From contig JAGXGA010000061.1 in assembly GCA_024636975.1 (NCBI GenBank), positions 236,285 to 300,284 of the forward strand: a stretch of DNA of 64,000 nucleotides. Reading direction: 5' to 3'. Every line of letters begins with the position of its first letter. Position 1 is the first letter of the stretch. Both the position numbers and the translations under genes were made by a program. This document shows positions 27,656 through 37,301 of this stretch, piece by piece. The notes under the pieces are model-generated. The model ran no database searches. It saw nothing but the letters and a program-made list of their open reading frames with translations, and was not told where the DNA came from. This DNA comes from Mariniphaga sp. (GTDB lineage Bacteria > Bacteroidota > Bacteroidia > Bacteroidales > Prolixibacteraceae).

Positions 27656-28705
27656 TTAAATAATCAGCATAGCATCGCCATAGGTGCCAAAACGGTAATC
27701 ACCCTTAAGCGCCTCGTGGTAGGCTTCCATTACAAAATCGTACCCTCCGAAAGCAGCAACCATCATTAACAACGTAGAGTAAGGCAAATGAAAGTTGGTA
27801 ATCATTCTGTTAGCTACGCTAAATTCATAAGGAGGAAACAGAAATTTATTTGTCCACCCTTCAAAGGGCTTAAGGTGTCCCTGGGTCGATACCGAACTTT
27901 CGAGCGTACGCATCACTGTAGTACCCACAGCACAAATATTTTTCCTAAGTGATTTTGCCTGATTCACTTTCTCACATGCCTCGTCCCTGATCCAGATCTG
28001 CTCTGAATCCATTTTATGTTTGGTAAGATCTTCAACATCGACGCTCCTGAAGTTACCCAACCCCACATGAAGCGTAATGTAAGCAAATTCGGAACCTTTA
28101 ATTTCAAGCCGTTTTAATAATTCACGACTGAAATGAAGTCCTGCTGTTGGAGCCGCAACGGCACCTTCATGTTTTGCAAAAATGGTCTGGTAGCGGTCTT
28201 TATCCTCAGGAACAACTGCCCGGTTAATAAATTTTGGAAGGGGAGTCTGCCCCAAACTATACAATGTTTTTTTGAACTCATCGTAAGGGCCGTCGAATAA
28301 GAACCTCAGGGTGCGTCCCCGCGATGTAGTATTATCAATAACCTCAGCAACAAGGTTGTCGTCTTCACCAAAATAAAGTTTGTTGCCTATACGAATCTTT
28401 CTTGCCGGATCAACCAAAACATCCCACAAACGCATCTCACGGTTCAGTTCACGCAGTAAAAAAACTTCTATCTCAGCGCCTGTTTTTTCTTTATTCCCGT
28501 ACAAACGGGCGGGGAATACTTTGGTGTCGTTGAAAATAAATACATCACCATCGTGAAAATAATCTACAATGTCTTTAAATATTTTGTGTTCAATGGTTCG
28601 TTTTGATCTGTCCAGAACCATTAATTTCGATTCATCTCTGTTAAATGCCGGGTGTAACGCAATTTTTTTCTCATCTAAATCATACTTGAACTTTGATAAC
28701 TTCAT
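27656..28705 (-). CDS. queA: S-adenosylmethionine:tRNA ribosyltransferase-isomerase
   Basis: Transfers the ribosyl part of SAM to preQ1-modified tRNA to make epoxyqueuosine. The 349-residue protein has the family's order of motifs: [45 protein letters not shown] and the C-terminal [18 protein letters not shown]. It belongs to the conserved run truB-queA in Bacteroidota, with a 95-base gap after truB and 19 before the SIMPL gene. The start at 28705 ([10 protein letters not shown]) is as expected. Confidence 0.95.
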   Translation of the reverse strand: MKLSKFKYDLDEKKIALHPAFNRDESKLMVLDRSKRTIEHKIFKDIVDYFHDGDVFIFNDTKVFPARLYGNKEKTGAEIEVFLLRELNREMRLWDVLVDPARKIRIGNKLYFGEDDNLVAEVIDNTTSRGRTLRFLFDGPYDEFKKTLYSLGQTPLPKFINRAVVPEDKDRYQTIFAKHEGAVAAPTAGLHFSRELLKRLEIKGSEFAYITLHVGLGNFRSVDVEDLTKHKMDSEQIWIRDEACEKVNQAKSLRKNICAVGTTVMRTLESSVSTQGHLKPFEGWTNKFLFPPYEFSVANRMITNFHLPYSTLLMMVAAFGGYDFVMEAYHEALKGDYRFGTYGDAMLII

Positions 28706-28800
28706 GGACAGTTTTTTTTAATAATAAACCAATATAAACTTTTTTACCTCTCTTAATTCAAACTTCTTCCGGTCAAGAATCCCGTTTTACGCAGCAAAAT

Positions 28801-29514
28801 CTAATTTGTTACATAGTCATCGAGATTCTCCATAAAAAAACTAATGGAAACAGCATCATTTACATTAAATTCACCAATACGTGTACGTCGCAAACCGGTT
28901 AAATAGGCTCCACATTTTAATGTTTCGCCAATATCACGAGCCAGTGCACGAACGTAAGTCCCTTTACTGCAAACTATTCGAATAACAGCATATGGAAGTT
29001 CGAACGACACCATTTCGATTTTATGTATAACAATTTTTTTTGGCTGAAGTTTTACATCTTCACCTTTACGTGCATAATCGAACGCCCGTTTACCTTTAAC
29101 TTTAACAGCAGAATAAACTGGCGGTTCCTGTAGGGTAACGCCCATAAAATTTGCTAATACCGATTCAAACAGCTCACGGGTTATATGCATGGTATCATTC
29201 CGGCTGTTTTCATGGGTTTCCATATCGTATGACGGGGTGGTTGCTCCCAGTTTAAGGGTGGCAACATATTCTTTTTCCCTTTCCTGAAATGATTCTATAA
29301 GTTTAGTGGATTTTCCTGTACAAAGAATCATTAAACCAGTAGCCAGTGGATCGAGTGTACCGGCATGACCGACTTTCATCTTTTTAATACTCATTTTCCG
29401 GCAAAGGGTATTACGCACCTGCTGAACCAAATCAAACGAAGTATATTCCAGGTCCTTATCGAACAACAAAACTTCACCTCCTAAAAAATCGTACGTTTTT
29501 TTAAGGCCTGACAT
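28801..29514 (-). CDS. truB: tRNA pseudouridine(55) synthase
   Basis: Makes pseudouridine at position 55 of the T-loop in tRNA. The 237-residue protein contains the catalytic aspartate in HAGTLDPLATGLMI, and the second and third family motifs (KEYVATLKLGATTPSYD, RIVCSKGTYVRALARDIG). It is 41 bases after uppP and 95 before queA, in the well-known Bacteroidota order ftsX-DUF3098-uppP-truB-queA. Confidence 0.95.
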   Translation of the reverse strand: MSGLKKTYDFLGGEVLLFDKDLEYTSFDLVQQVRNTLCRKMSIKKMKVGHAGTLDPLATGLMILCTGKSTKLIESFQEREKEYVATLKLGATTPSYDMETHENSRNDTMHITRELFESVLANFMGVTLQEPPVYSAVKVKGKRAFDYARKGEDVKLQPKKIVIHKIEMVSFELPYAVIRIVCSKGTYVRALARDIGETLKCGAYLTGLRRTRIGEFNVNDAVSISFFMENLDDYVTN

Positions 29515-29555
29515 CTACAATGCTTTAATATACAGTAATTTAATAAAAATCAAAA

Positions 29556-30338
29556 TCAGCCTGCAAAGATAGCAATAAGCCCGATAATAAAACAATAAAT
29601 GGCAAAATAAATGATTTTTCCCTGCTTAACTACCTTAATCATCCATGCACAAGCCAATAATCCCGCCAAAAAAGCAGCAATAAATCCAATGGCCAAAGGT
29701 AACACACCAACAGAAGTTTCTCCTGAAAAGTCACCTCCCATAATATCTAAAAACGCTGCCCCAAGAATAGGAACCAACACCATCAGAAAAGAGAATCGCG
29801 CCACCTCATCTTTTTTTGTTTTCAGAAGCAGACCGGTGGCAATGGTTGCACCGCTTCTTGAAATTCCCGGCATTACAGCTAATGCCTGTGCAATACCTAT
29901 AATAAATGCCCTGCCCCACGTTATCTCTTCACTTCCTTTTTTAACGAAATGTGCAAATGTGAGTAAAACTGCGGTTACCAGCAGCATACTCCCTACCAGT
30001 ATCAGGTTTCCCGTAAAAAACTGTTCAATTTCTTCTGCAAAAAATAGCCCCAGTATTACAACCGGAATAGATGAAAAAAGCAGTTTAGAAACATATTGTG
30101 TCGATTCATTCCATTGAAATGCCAGCAAATCAGTAAACAGTAATAAAATATCTTTTCTAAAGACGATAAGGGTACTTAATACTGTTGCAACATGAACTAC
30201 AACGGCAAACATAAGGCTACTTTCGGTTTTTACACCCAATACGGCATGACCAATTTCCAGATGGCCGCTTGAGCTTACGGGCAAAAATTCAGTAAGTCCC
30301 TGGAGTATTCCAAGGATCAAGGCTTGAACTTCATTCAT
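29556..30338 (-). CDS. uppP: undecaprenyl-diphosphatase
   Basis: Dephosphorylates undecaprenyl pyrophosphate, recycling the lipid carrier of cell-wall and polysaccharide synthesis. The 260-residue membrane protein begins with the active-site motif GILQGLTEFLPVSSSGHL and has the second catalytic motif PGISRSGATI near residue 160. About eight helices are expected. It follows the DUF3098 gene by 15 bases and is part of the ftsX cluster. Confidence 0.95.
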   Translation of the reverse strand: MNEVQALILGILQGLTEFLPVSSSGHLEIGHAVLGVKTESSLMFAVVVHVATVLSTLIVFRKDILLLFTDLLAFQWNESTQYVSKLLFSSIPVVILGLFFAEEIEQFFTGNLILVGSMLLVTAVLLTFAHFVKKGSEEITWGRAFIIGIAQALAVMPGISRSGATIATGLLLKTKKDEVARFSFLMVLVPILGAAFLDIMGGDFSGETSVGVLPLAIGFIAAFLAGLLACAWMIKVVKQGKIIYFAIYCFIIGLIAIFAG

Positions 30339-30353
30339 ACAGAAAAAATAGAA

Positions 30354-30620
30354 TTAATTGCTTTTTTTAGGCTTTTTCATTATAGCATAAACTTCAAACA
30401 GAAAACCAAACAGAAGGATTAACGGTGCAAGTGTAATGCGCCGGAAGCTAAAAATATCAGGATTAAATACATTGGGATCCTCACTACCACCTCCTATCAT
30501 CAAAATAAATCCGATAATAATTATTCCAAACCCAATAGCCATTAGCTTATAATTTTCCTGACCCAATGCAAATCCGGTTTCAACAGTTGTATTGTCTTTT
30601 ATTTCTTTTCTTTTCTTCAT
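30354..30620 (-). CDS. DUF3098 small membrane protein
   Basis: An 88-residue protein with a charged N-terminus and two membrane helices (about residues 28-42 and 65-82), the layout of DUF3098. Its place directly between ftsX and uppP is a constant of Bacteroidota genomes. Its function is unknown; a role in division or lipid-carrier recycling would be a guess from context. It starts 102 bases after ftsX. Confidence 0.85.
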   Translation of the reverse strand: MKKRKEIKDNTTVETGFALGQENYKLMAIGFGIIIIGFILMIGGGSEDPNVFNPDIFSFRRITLAPLILLFGFLFEVYAIMKKPKKSN

Positions 30621-30722
30621 TTTGTCAAATTCAATTTACCGCTTTCCTGTTGTATTGAAGAGAATACCCTCCTGCACGATGAAATTCAGCAACGAATTTC
30701 GTAAATAACCCGTCAAAGATAG

Positions 30723-31610
30723 TCAATAAAATAATTCATCAAATTTCATTTTCAGGAATTTATTGACCGCGAACCAGGTCGATGCAAATGATATCAGCAC
30801 TCCAATCAAAATCACTATGAGCAAAACAGGTCCGAGCACCCAAAACCCGGCGGGATCAATAATTCCTTCCATCTCTTTCCTGAAAGTATACATAGAAGCT
30901 GCCAGCACTACATTTGCAATTAGTGCACCCGTTATGCCCAGCGACATAGCCCGTATTAAAAAAGGTTTCAGTATAAACGACCGGGCAGCGCCCACCAATT
31001 GCATAGTATTTATCGTAAATCGTTCGGAATAAATTGACAGCCGTATAGTATTGTTAATAAGAGAAATAAATATGAAGCCTGTCAAAACGCTTATAATCAG
31101 CAAAAACAAGCTGATTTTTTTGACATTATCATTAATCACCCCTAATAGATCTTTCTGGTAATACACCTCTTTCACCTGTGGGTATTCCAAAAATTCCCGT
31201 TCTATTATCATCAGGCTGTCGGTATTTGTATAGGATGCAAAAAGCTTGACATCCATAGAGGCAAACAACGGGTTATAGCCCAGGAAGCCCATAAAATCTT
31301 CTCCCAAATCCCGCGTGAGTTCCTGTGCTGCCATTTCCTTATCGATGTAGCGTGTTGATTTAACGTAATCGGAAGCAGCTAAAACTTTCTCTAAACGATT
31401 AATATCCGCCTCTTTCAGGTTTTCATTCAGTACAAGTGTAAAACCTATTTGCTCGCGCACATAATCAGAAAGCTTGCCGGCATTTACAAGAACCAGAAGC
31501 AAAGCTCCCAGCATGAGCAAGACCAGCGAGATACTAACTGTTGAAGTGATCCATGAGCGGAATATCCTCTTCTTCAGCCTTTTTGGCTTTGATGTCTTTA
31601 TTCTGTCCAT
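30723..31610 (-). CDS. ftsX: cell-division permease-like protein FtsX
   Basis: An inner-membrane protein that, with the ATPase FtsE, controls cell-wall hydrolases at the division site. The 295-residue protein has one N-terminal helix (about 20-45), an extracytoplasmic domain, then three helices (about 175-290) with the FtsX-type core (RLSIYSERFTINTMQLVGA). The cognate ftsE is not next to it. It starts the conserved cluster with DUF3098, uppP, truB and queA. The minus strand has TACATTTG at 31630-31637, a possible -7 box about 20 bases before the start. Confidence 0.9.
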   Translation of the reverse strand: MDRIKTSKPKRLKKRIFRSWITSTVSISLVLLMLGALLLVLVNAGKLSDYVREQIGFTLVLNENLKEADINRLEKVLAASDYVKSTRYIDKEMAAQELTRDLGEDFMGFLGYNPLFASMDVKLFASYTNTDSLMIIEREFLEYPQVKEVYYQKDLLGVINDNVKKISLFLLIISVLTGFIFISLINNTIRLSIYSERFTINTMQLVGAARSFILKPFLIRAMSLGITGALIANVVLAASMYTFRKEMEGIIDPAGFWVLGPVLLIVILIGVLISFASTWFAVNKFLKMKFDELFY

Positions 31611-31629
31611 AAAAAAATGAAGTCACCGG

Positions 31630-31637
31630 CAAATGTA
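31630..31637 (-). promoter_or_regulatory. possible -7 box of the ftsX operon
   Basis: The minus strand reads TACATTTG, matching TAnnTTTG, with the ftsX start 20 bases downstream at 31610. No matching upstream TTTG is seen. Confidence 0.35.
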
Positions 31638-31721
31638 TAAAATTATTTATGAACCAGCTTAAATTTTCATCACTTGCCTTCTGCCAGCCTTGCAAAGGGA
31701 GAATGCTACCTTTCAACCTAT

Positions 31722-32384
31722 TTAATCCTTTGTCTTATAACTTATTGATATTCCCCTTCCTGAATCGTCGTAGGTAGTTTTAAAATCGTCCCTCGACTCT
31801 ATATACTCCACATAACCGGTCATTCCACGCTGCCGCTGTCCTTTATAAACATTGTGGGTTACATAGCAACCATCCTTCTTCAGCTTTGGAGCCACTTCCA
31901 TAAAGTAATTCGTATACCAGTCTTTGTCGGCATCACTAAAAACAAAGTCAAACGGGCCTTTCAACTGCGGCACCAATTCATGCGCATCAGCAAGCCTGGC
32001 ATCAACAAATTCTGAAACTCCGGCCGCTTTAAAATTCTCCAGTGCCTCCTTATGCCTCCGTTCATCAATTTCGATGGTAATTAATTTCCCTCCCGTTTTA
32101 CTAAGCGCCCAGGCCATCCATATTCCGGAATGACCGGTTGATGTACCTATTTCCAGCGCGTCCTTATACCCGTTCTTTATTATCAAATCGAACAATAGCT
32201 GACCATCCGACTCCGGGACATTCATTTCTCTCCAGGAATTGCTGCTGCTTTCAAGAAATGATTTTACTTTTTTATCCAGTTCAGGATTATCGTTCAAATT
32301 TTGAGATAATCCTGACAGGCTAAAAACTACCATTAAAAATCCGGCAGTAAAAAATCGTTTTAATAAATCCTTTGTGTGTTTCAT
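31722..32384 (-). CDS. O-methyltransferase-family protein with a signal peptide
   Basis: A 220-residue protein of the caffeoyl-CoA/catechol O-methyltransferase type. The SAM-binding motif is DALEIGTSTGHSGIWMA, followed by LITIEIDERRH and FDFVFSDADKDWY, the usual acidic residues of the family. Unusually, the first 28 residues (MKHTKDLLKRFFTAGFLMVV onward) look like a Sec signal peptide ending before QNLNDN. SAM is cytosolic, so an exported member is hard to explain; the segment may be a membrane anchor or the enzyme may use another ligand. The gene stands alone between ftsX and the permease gene. Confidence 0.8.
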   Translation of the reverse strand: MKHTKDLLKRFFTAGFLMVVFSLSGLSQNLNDNPELDKKVKSFLESSSNSWREMNVPESDGQLLFDLIIKNGYKDALEIGTSTGHSGIWMAWALSKTGGKLITIEIDERRHKEALENFKAAGVSEFVDARLADAHELVPQLKGPFDFVFSDADKDWYTNYFMEVAPKLKKDGCYVTHNVYKGQRQRGMTGYVEYIESRDDFKTTYDDSGRGISISYKTKD

Positions 32385-32516
32385 ACTATTCGGTTACTTT
32401 AATTATTAATTACATCAGTACCTGCTATATAAATATATAGATCATTCCAACATCCAAAGGTTTAAATGCCATAGTAAAATTTGTGTGCCTTATCCCATTA
32501 AAAATAATTGAAACTT

Positions 32517-34625
32517 TTACACCTGCATGTACTTATCAAAAAGCTGTGATATGGATTTGGGTTCACCGATAATGGTAAGCACATCATTTTTAAGAAGGCG
32601 TGTATTTCCATTGGGTGTAAATGTTACCGAATTCCGTTCAACCAGTGCCACCAGAACATCGGAAGGATATTTTATTTCCTTAAGCTGCTTGTCAATCATT
32701 TCAGCCTGAACTGTGCCGGGAAGTAACTGGATACTGATGTACCTTTCATTATGAAGGAGGTATTCTTTTATCTGGCGATGGTTTTTCAGACTAAGCATAT
32801 CATTTACAAAGTCATCGCGTTCGATGATGTCGATAAGACGTGACAGCATCCGCAACTGCTGACGTGGCTCCTTTGCAGGACTTGCCAGGAAAAAATAGAT
32901 CCGGATGTCGTCTTCCGAGGAGATTCCCTTTTTCTGTACCGGCTTATTGATGCCCTTTTCCGATAAAATGATGTGCAGGGAAGGATGATCGATGCCCTCA
33001 TTTTTGGCAAACAACACCGACACTTCTGGAATAACCAACTCCGGTTCTATGGCTGAAATAGTGAGAAATTCATTTATCAGGGTTTCTTTTTTGACATGCA
33101 TTTCAGCAGAAAAAATTCCGGAAACATACTTTACAATGTGATCGAAATCGGTATCATCGGCATGCGTAATACGGGACCTTATGATGGTCTGGTCGAACGG
33201 ATCGCCCTGACGAAGCCCTTTCTCCTTGATAATACTCATAAATTCATTTTCAAGCTCGGAATACTGGTATTTACCCAATAAAGCAAACCAGTGAAATATA
33301 GCTCCTTCACGTTTCACTTTTAACCGCGCATAATATTGATACCACAACACCCCCATCAGCACTATAGCTGCAGTAAATAAGATAGCCATCCACCCCATAT
33401 AGGCAATAAGTACGATAGAAATAATAATGCCTGCAATTTGCATGTAGGGGTAGAATGGGGAATTGTATCCCGGATCGTAAGCTTCTATTTTGCTGCTTCT
33501 GAAAACTATGACCGAAAAATTAATCAGCATAAATATTAACAACTGGAATGTACTCGCAAGTTTAGCTATACCTTCTTCCGAAAGAACTACGATAAAAATC
33601 ATGATAAACCCGGCGGTAAGCAGAATGGCCTGTACAGGTGTTCCTTTTTTTCCCACCTTTGAAAACCGTGGAGGAAAAAGCTTATCGCGACCCATTGCAA
33701 AAGGATAGCGTGATGAGGCCAGCATTCCGGCATTGCCGGTTGAGGCAAAAGCTGCCATAGCAGCCCCGGTCATAAGGTATGCTCCTACATTGCCGGGCAA
33801 CCAGGTAAATAATTTGGTTACAGCAGTTGCAGCAGGAGCCAGATCGTTGCCAAGCTCTTCCGGTTCAATTATGGCCACCATTATAAACACTCCCAAAAAA
33901 TAAACCAACCCGGTTACTACTAATGACAACAGCATACCCAACGGAATATTACGTTCCGGATCTTTTATTTCTTCGGCTACTGAAGAAATCTGTGTAAGCC
34001 CCAGATACGAAACAAATACAAAACCTGCTGTAACAATTACCCCTTCAAACCCTTCGGAAAAAAATGGCTTGAAGTTTTCATTTACTGCCGGTATATCTAT
34101 TCGATCGGTAAAAAAAATATTATACAACCCATCCGCAATAAAAGCAACCAGCACGATCAGTAGAAATGAAACAAAAAAGTTCTGTAACCCCGAGGATTTC
34201 TTAGCGCCGACAAGATTCAGCACCATAAAAAACACCGTTGCCATAACGGCAATGGTTTTAACCGGCACTTCCCAGAAAATGGCAGCGTAGGCTCCGATTC
34301 CGATTATTGCAAACGCTGTTTTAAACATCAGGGCGAAATAGGTACCTAATCCCCCAATAGTACCCATTAAAGGGCCCAGGCTGCGATCGAGAAAAAAATA
34401 AGCACCACCCGACCGGGGAAGAGCTGTAGATATTTCTGCAATGCTAAAAAGAGCTGGCATGATTAACAAACCGGCAACCAGATAAGCCACAAAAACAGAA
34501 GGCCCTGTATATTGTGAGGCCAATCCCGGAAGCAGGAAAAAGCCGGAACTGAACATCGCTCCGGTACTTATGGTAAATACATCAAATAGTCCAAGTTCTT
34601 TTTTTAGCTTATTTTTTTTTGCCAT
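32517..34625 (-). CDS. amino-acid permease with EIIA-like and TrkA-C tail domains
   Basis: A 702-residue APC-superfamily transporter. Residues about 10-440 hold twelve membrane helices with the typical first-helix GAMFSSGFFLLPGLASQYTG. After a linker, residues about 500-620 resemble the PTS EIIA type 2 fold (IYFFLASPAKEPRQQLRMLS, DDFVNDMLSL), and the last 70 residues form a TrkA-C/RCK-C ligand-binding domain (LLKNDVLTIIGEPKSI). At the place where EIIA proteins have the phosphorylated PH pair this one reads VIPE, so phosphotransfer is unlikely. The start at 34625 (MAKKNKLKKELGLFDV) is preferred over 34634. The substrate is unknown; nucleotide or phosphorylation-linked regulation is inferred. 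Confidence 0.8.
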   Translation of the reverse strand: MAKKNKLKKELGLFDVFTISTGAMFSSGFFLLPGLASQYTGPSVFVAYLVAGLLIMPALFSIAEISTALPRSGGAYFFLDRSLGPLMGTIGGLGTYFALMFKTAFAIIGIGAYAAIFWEVPVKTIAVMATVFFMVLNLVGAKKSSGLQNFFVSFLLIVLVAFIADGLYNIFFTDRIDIPAVNENFKPFFSEGFEGVIVTAGFVFVSYLGLTQISSVAEEIKDPERNIPLGMLLSLVVTGLVYFLGVFIMVAIIEPEELGNDLAPAATAVTKLFTWLPGNVGAYLMTGAAMAAFASTGNAGMLASSRYPFAMGRDKLFPPRFSKVGKKGTPVQAILLTAGFIMIFIVVLSEEGIAKLASTFQLLIFMLINFSVIVFRSSKIEAYDPGYNSPFYPYMQIAGIIISIVLIAYMGWMAILFTAAIVLMGVLWYQYYARLKVKREGAIFHWFALLGKYQYSELENEFMSIIKEKGLRQGDPFDQTIIRSRITHADDTDFDHIVKYVSGIFSAEMHVKKETLINEFLTISAIEPELVIPEVSVLFAKNEGIDHPSLHIILSEKGINKPVQKKGISSEDDIRIYFFLASPAKEPRQQLRMLSRLIDIIERDDFVNDMLSLKNHRQIKEYLLHNERYISIQLLPGTVQAEMIDKQLKEIKYPSDVLVALVERNSVTFTPNGNTRLLKNDVLTIIGEPKSISQLFDKYMQV

Positions 34626-34724
34626 ACCAGTCAATATTGCTTCATTCAGAATACCTGCACAAGCAGCAGGTAGGGTTTATAAATATGAACATTTCAATCC
34701 AAACAAAAAACCGGCAAAAAAGAT

Positions 34725-36872
34725 TCATTTCTTTTTAAACAACCGGGCAATAGTTCTTCCTATTTCATCCAATTTTTCAATAGGCTCCAACATTGAAGGG
34801 TTATTAAGATTATAGGTATGGGCTCCTGTAACATCCAGTTGTACAGGAAATATCAGGATAAAACTATTCGATTGGAAATACCTGTTCAGATACCTGGGGA
34901 TATTTGACATATTTTTATGATAGGAAGAAAAATTCTCCCTGCTCAAGACTATAAACAGATTATCGTCATTTTTTACATCGCGCGACAACACCAGAAAGTC
35001 GTCCCAATCATCAAACAAATTAAATTCAGCTTCTATCGGATGATTTCCGTGAATTTCCCTAATAATACGCAGCGATTTTTCTGTGCCGTAAAACAGAATT
35101 TTCGCCCCGGTATGCCGGCCAATATTCCAAACTTTTATAAGCCAGAAAGGAAAACCTACTTCACGTTCGGCATGCTCCGGAATAATAACAAAATGCCTTA
35201 CAATTGTAGAAACCGGTTGTACGGGTTTATAAACAAAGGTGGTTGCATTACAGTTTTTTAAAATTCCTTCGGTCAGGTTACCAAGAAACGATTCGGTAAT
35301 TTCTTTTTTTATGTGCAGCCCCATCACCAGGTCGGTAATCCTGTTTTCCTTAATTACACTTGTAATGGCATTTACCACATTGGCATCGTAACGCAGCAAT
35401 TCGGTTAAATGAATGTCGGTGGCAGAAGCTGTAATAGCTGCCTTATGCAAAATTTTCCTTGCTTTATTTTCTGCTTCGGGGTCGTTCTTTTTGGTGTTAA
35501 CGATATTAAGTGCAAACAACCCTCTGCTATTTTTCTCTGATCGTATCAAACCACTCAGCTGAATCAATTCATCCACCGTCTCCGGGTTGCTGATTGGGAT
35601 AAGAATCCGTTCATCGGGGTCCTGGTTTTCTTCTTCAAAATCAGAATTTTCCTCCCTTGCAATTCGTTGCGCTCCCCTCTGGGTTTCGAACGATGCAATA
35701 GTACATGTTACCAGGATCATAATGATGGTTCCGTTAAGAATGCTCTCATTAAGTAACCTGATTGGCTCCCCATCGCCGGTTTCGCCCACTATAACATTAT
35801 AACCTACCAACACTGCGGCCAGTGTGGCTGCAGCCTGTGCATTACTTAGTCCGAATATCAGGCGGCGCTGATCGACTGAAAAGCCGAAACTTTTTTGAAC
35901 TATCCATGCCGGAATGTATTTCCCTACTGTAGCTACTACCGACATTACCAGTGCAACTACTAAAGTTTCGGTATCGTACAGAAAAGCACGGTAATCGATT
36001 AGCATGCCCACACCCAGCAAAAAGAAAGGAATAAATATTGCATTACCCACGAAATCGATTCTGTTCATAAGGGGCGAGGTGCGCGGGATGAGCCGGTTCA
36101 GGGCCAAACCCGCCAGGAAGGCGCCAATAATTCCTTCAATGCCGGCCATCTCAAACAGCACAGCCCCAAGAAAAACCATTACTAAAACAAATATATATTG
36201 CGATACATTGTCATCGTAACGCTTGAAAAACCACCGGGCAACAAGAGGAAACAATAACATGACTATGGCAGAAGAAACAATGAATGAAACTGAAAGGCGG
36301 AGCGCAAAAAACCGGTCGATTTCACCCGAAGTCAATCCTACTACAACCGCCAGCACAAGCAGCGCCAACACATTTGTTATAAGTGTGCTGCCTACAGTAA
36401 TATTAACTGCCTTGTTTTTGGCAATGCCCAGTTTACTAACTATGGGATAGGTTATAAGTGTGTGAGAAGAAAACATACTGGCCATTAATACCGAAGTCAT
36501 CAGCGAATAATTCAAAAGAAAATAGCCTGTTACAGTACCTAGCACCATAGGAATTACAAAACCATACAACCCGAGGGCTGTGCTTTTCCAGGCATTCTTC
36601 TTAAAATCGGCCAGATCGATTTCCAACCCTGCCAGGAACATGATGTAAAGTAAACCTGCTGTACCCGAAAGAATGATACTGCTGTCGCGCATTATAAGAT
36701 TAAATCCGTAAGGACCAATTACTGCCCCGGCAATAATAAGCCCAAGCAAGTGTGGAATCTTCACTTTATCGAGTAAAATGGGAGCAAACAAAATGATAAG
36801 CAGGATAACAAGAAATTTTAATACCGGATTAACCAGCGGCAAGGTAGTATCTATGGCAGTATAAAGGAGCAT
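34725..36872 (-). CDS. CPA2-type cation/proton antiporter with USP-like domains
   Basis: A 715-residue membrane protein. Residues about 15-390 form the sodium/proton exchanger domain of the KefB/CPA2 type (VKIPHLLGLIIAGAVIGPYG, EGIIGAFLAGLALNRLIP). The C-terminal 300 residues resemble universal stress protein domains (ERILIPISNPETVDELIQL, DLVMGLHIKKEITESFLGN). Probably exchanges sodium or potassium for protons under nucleotide or stress control. I take the ATG at 36872 (MLLYTAIDTTLPLVNPV) instead of 36896, because the latter overlaps a promoter-like box at 36894-36901. Confidence 0.85.
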   Translation of the reverse strand: MLLYTAIDTTLPLVNPVLKFLVILLIILFAPILLDKVKIPHLLGLIIAGAVIGPYGFNLIMRDSSIILSGTAGLLYIMFLAGLEIDLADFKKNAWKSTALGLYGFVIPMVLGTVTGYFLLNYSLMTSVLMASMFSSHTLITYPIVSKLGIAKNKAVNITVGSTLITNVLALLVLAVVVGLTSGEIDRFFALRLSVSFIVSSAIVMLLFPLVARWFFKRYDDNVSQYIFVLVMVFLGAVLFEMAGIEGIIGAFLAGLALNRLIPRTSPLMNRIDFVGNAIFIPFFLLGVGMLIDYRAFLYDTETLVVALVMSVVATVGKYIPAWIVQKSFGFSVDQRRLIFGLSNAQAAATLAAVLVGYNVIVGETGDGEPIRLLNESILNGTIIMILVTCTIASFETQRGAQRIAREENSDFEEENQDPDERILIPISNPETVDELIQLSGLIRSEKNSRGLFALNIVNTKKNDPEAENKARKILHKAAITASATDIHLTELLRYDANVVNAITSVIKENRITDLVMGLHIKKEITESFLGNLTEGILKNCNATTFVYKPVQPVSTIVRHFVIIPEHAEREVGFPFWLIKVWNIGRHTGAKILFYGTEKSLRIIREIHGNHPIEAEFNLFDDWDDFLVLSRDVKNDDNLFIVLSRENFSSYHKNMSNIPRYLNRYFQSNSFILIFPVQLDVTGAHTYNLNNPSMLEPIEKLDEIGRTIARLFKKK

Positions 36873-36893
36873 GAATATCGGATATTTAAAAGC

Positions 36894-36901
36894 CAAATAT
36901 A
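36894..36901 (-). promoter_or_regulatory. -7 box of the antiporter gene
   Basis: The minus strand reads TATATTTG here. Transcription would begin near 36887, about 15 bases before the chosen ATG at 36872. The frame's earlier ATG at 36896 lies inside this box and would not be transcribed. No clear upstream TTTG is seen. Confidence 0.4.
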
Positions 36902-37032
36902 GAAAATGACACCGACATTATTCTATCCTTTTCATTGGGGATGGTAAAATTTATATGTCCACAGAATTGAGTAGATGAAAAATAACATACGAAGTTAAAC
37001 ACTGCACCAACAAGAAAAAAATTTAAAGGGCT

Positions 37033-37102
37033 TTAAAAACTAACTACTGACCTTCCATCGAAGCGATCTTCCTCCTCCCGATGGGGGAGATTAAGAGGGG
37101 TC
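37033..37102 (+). repeat. dispersed intergenic repeat, copy 1
   Basis: It shares the exact 15-mer CATCGAAGCGATCTT (37056-37070) and similar flanks with a second copy at 37198-37267, and ends in a purine-rich GGGGGAG...GAGGGGTC. It resembles the CCCCTCTAAATCTCC-type intergenic repeats familiar from Bacteroidota. Confidence 0.7.
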
Positions 37103-37137
37103 AGGTTTATAATTACTGTAACATTTGCATTCCTTGC

Positions 37138-37173
37138 GGACCCCCTAAATCCCTCCAGGTGGGACTTTTGGCC
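37138..37173 (-). repeat. related repeat in opposite orientation
   Basis: GGACCCCCTAAATCCCTCC followed by AGGTGGGACTTTTGGCC is the pyrimidine-rich complement of the ends of the flanking copies. With them it could fold into a larger hairpin. Confidence 0.55.
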
Positions 37174-37197
37174 TGTGCAAAAAGGAATAGTATGGTT

Positions 37198-37267
37198 TTT
37201 TAAACTCACTACTGTCTTAACATCGAAGCGATCTTACTCCTCCACCTGGGGGAGGTTGGGAGGGGTC
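37198..37267 (+). repeat. dispersed intergenic repeat, copy 2
   Basis: The second copy carries CATCGAAGCGATCTT at 37221-37235 and ends CCTGGGGGAGGTTGGGAGGGGTCC. The divergence from copy 1 suggests old elements, not a recent duplication. Confidence 0.7.
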
Positions 37268-37301
37268 CAATTAGAATATCCTCGATAGGTTCTTCTCATT
37301 A

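Noticed and set aside
37033..37267. CRISPR-like repeat arrangement
   Set aside because: Only two diverged direct copies and one inverted relative are present, with no regular spacers and no cas genes nearby.
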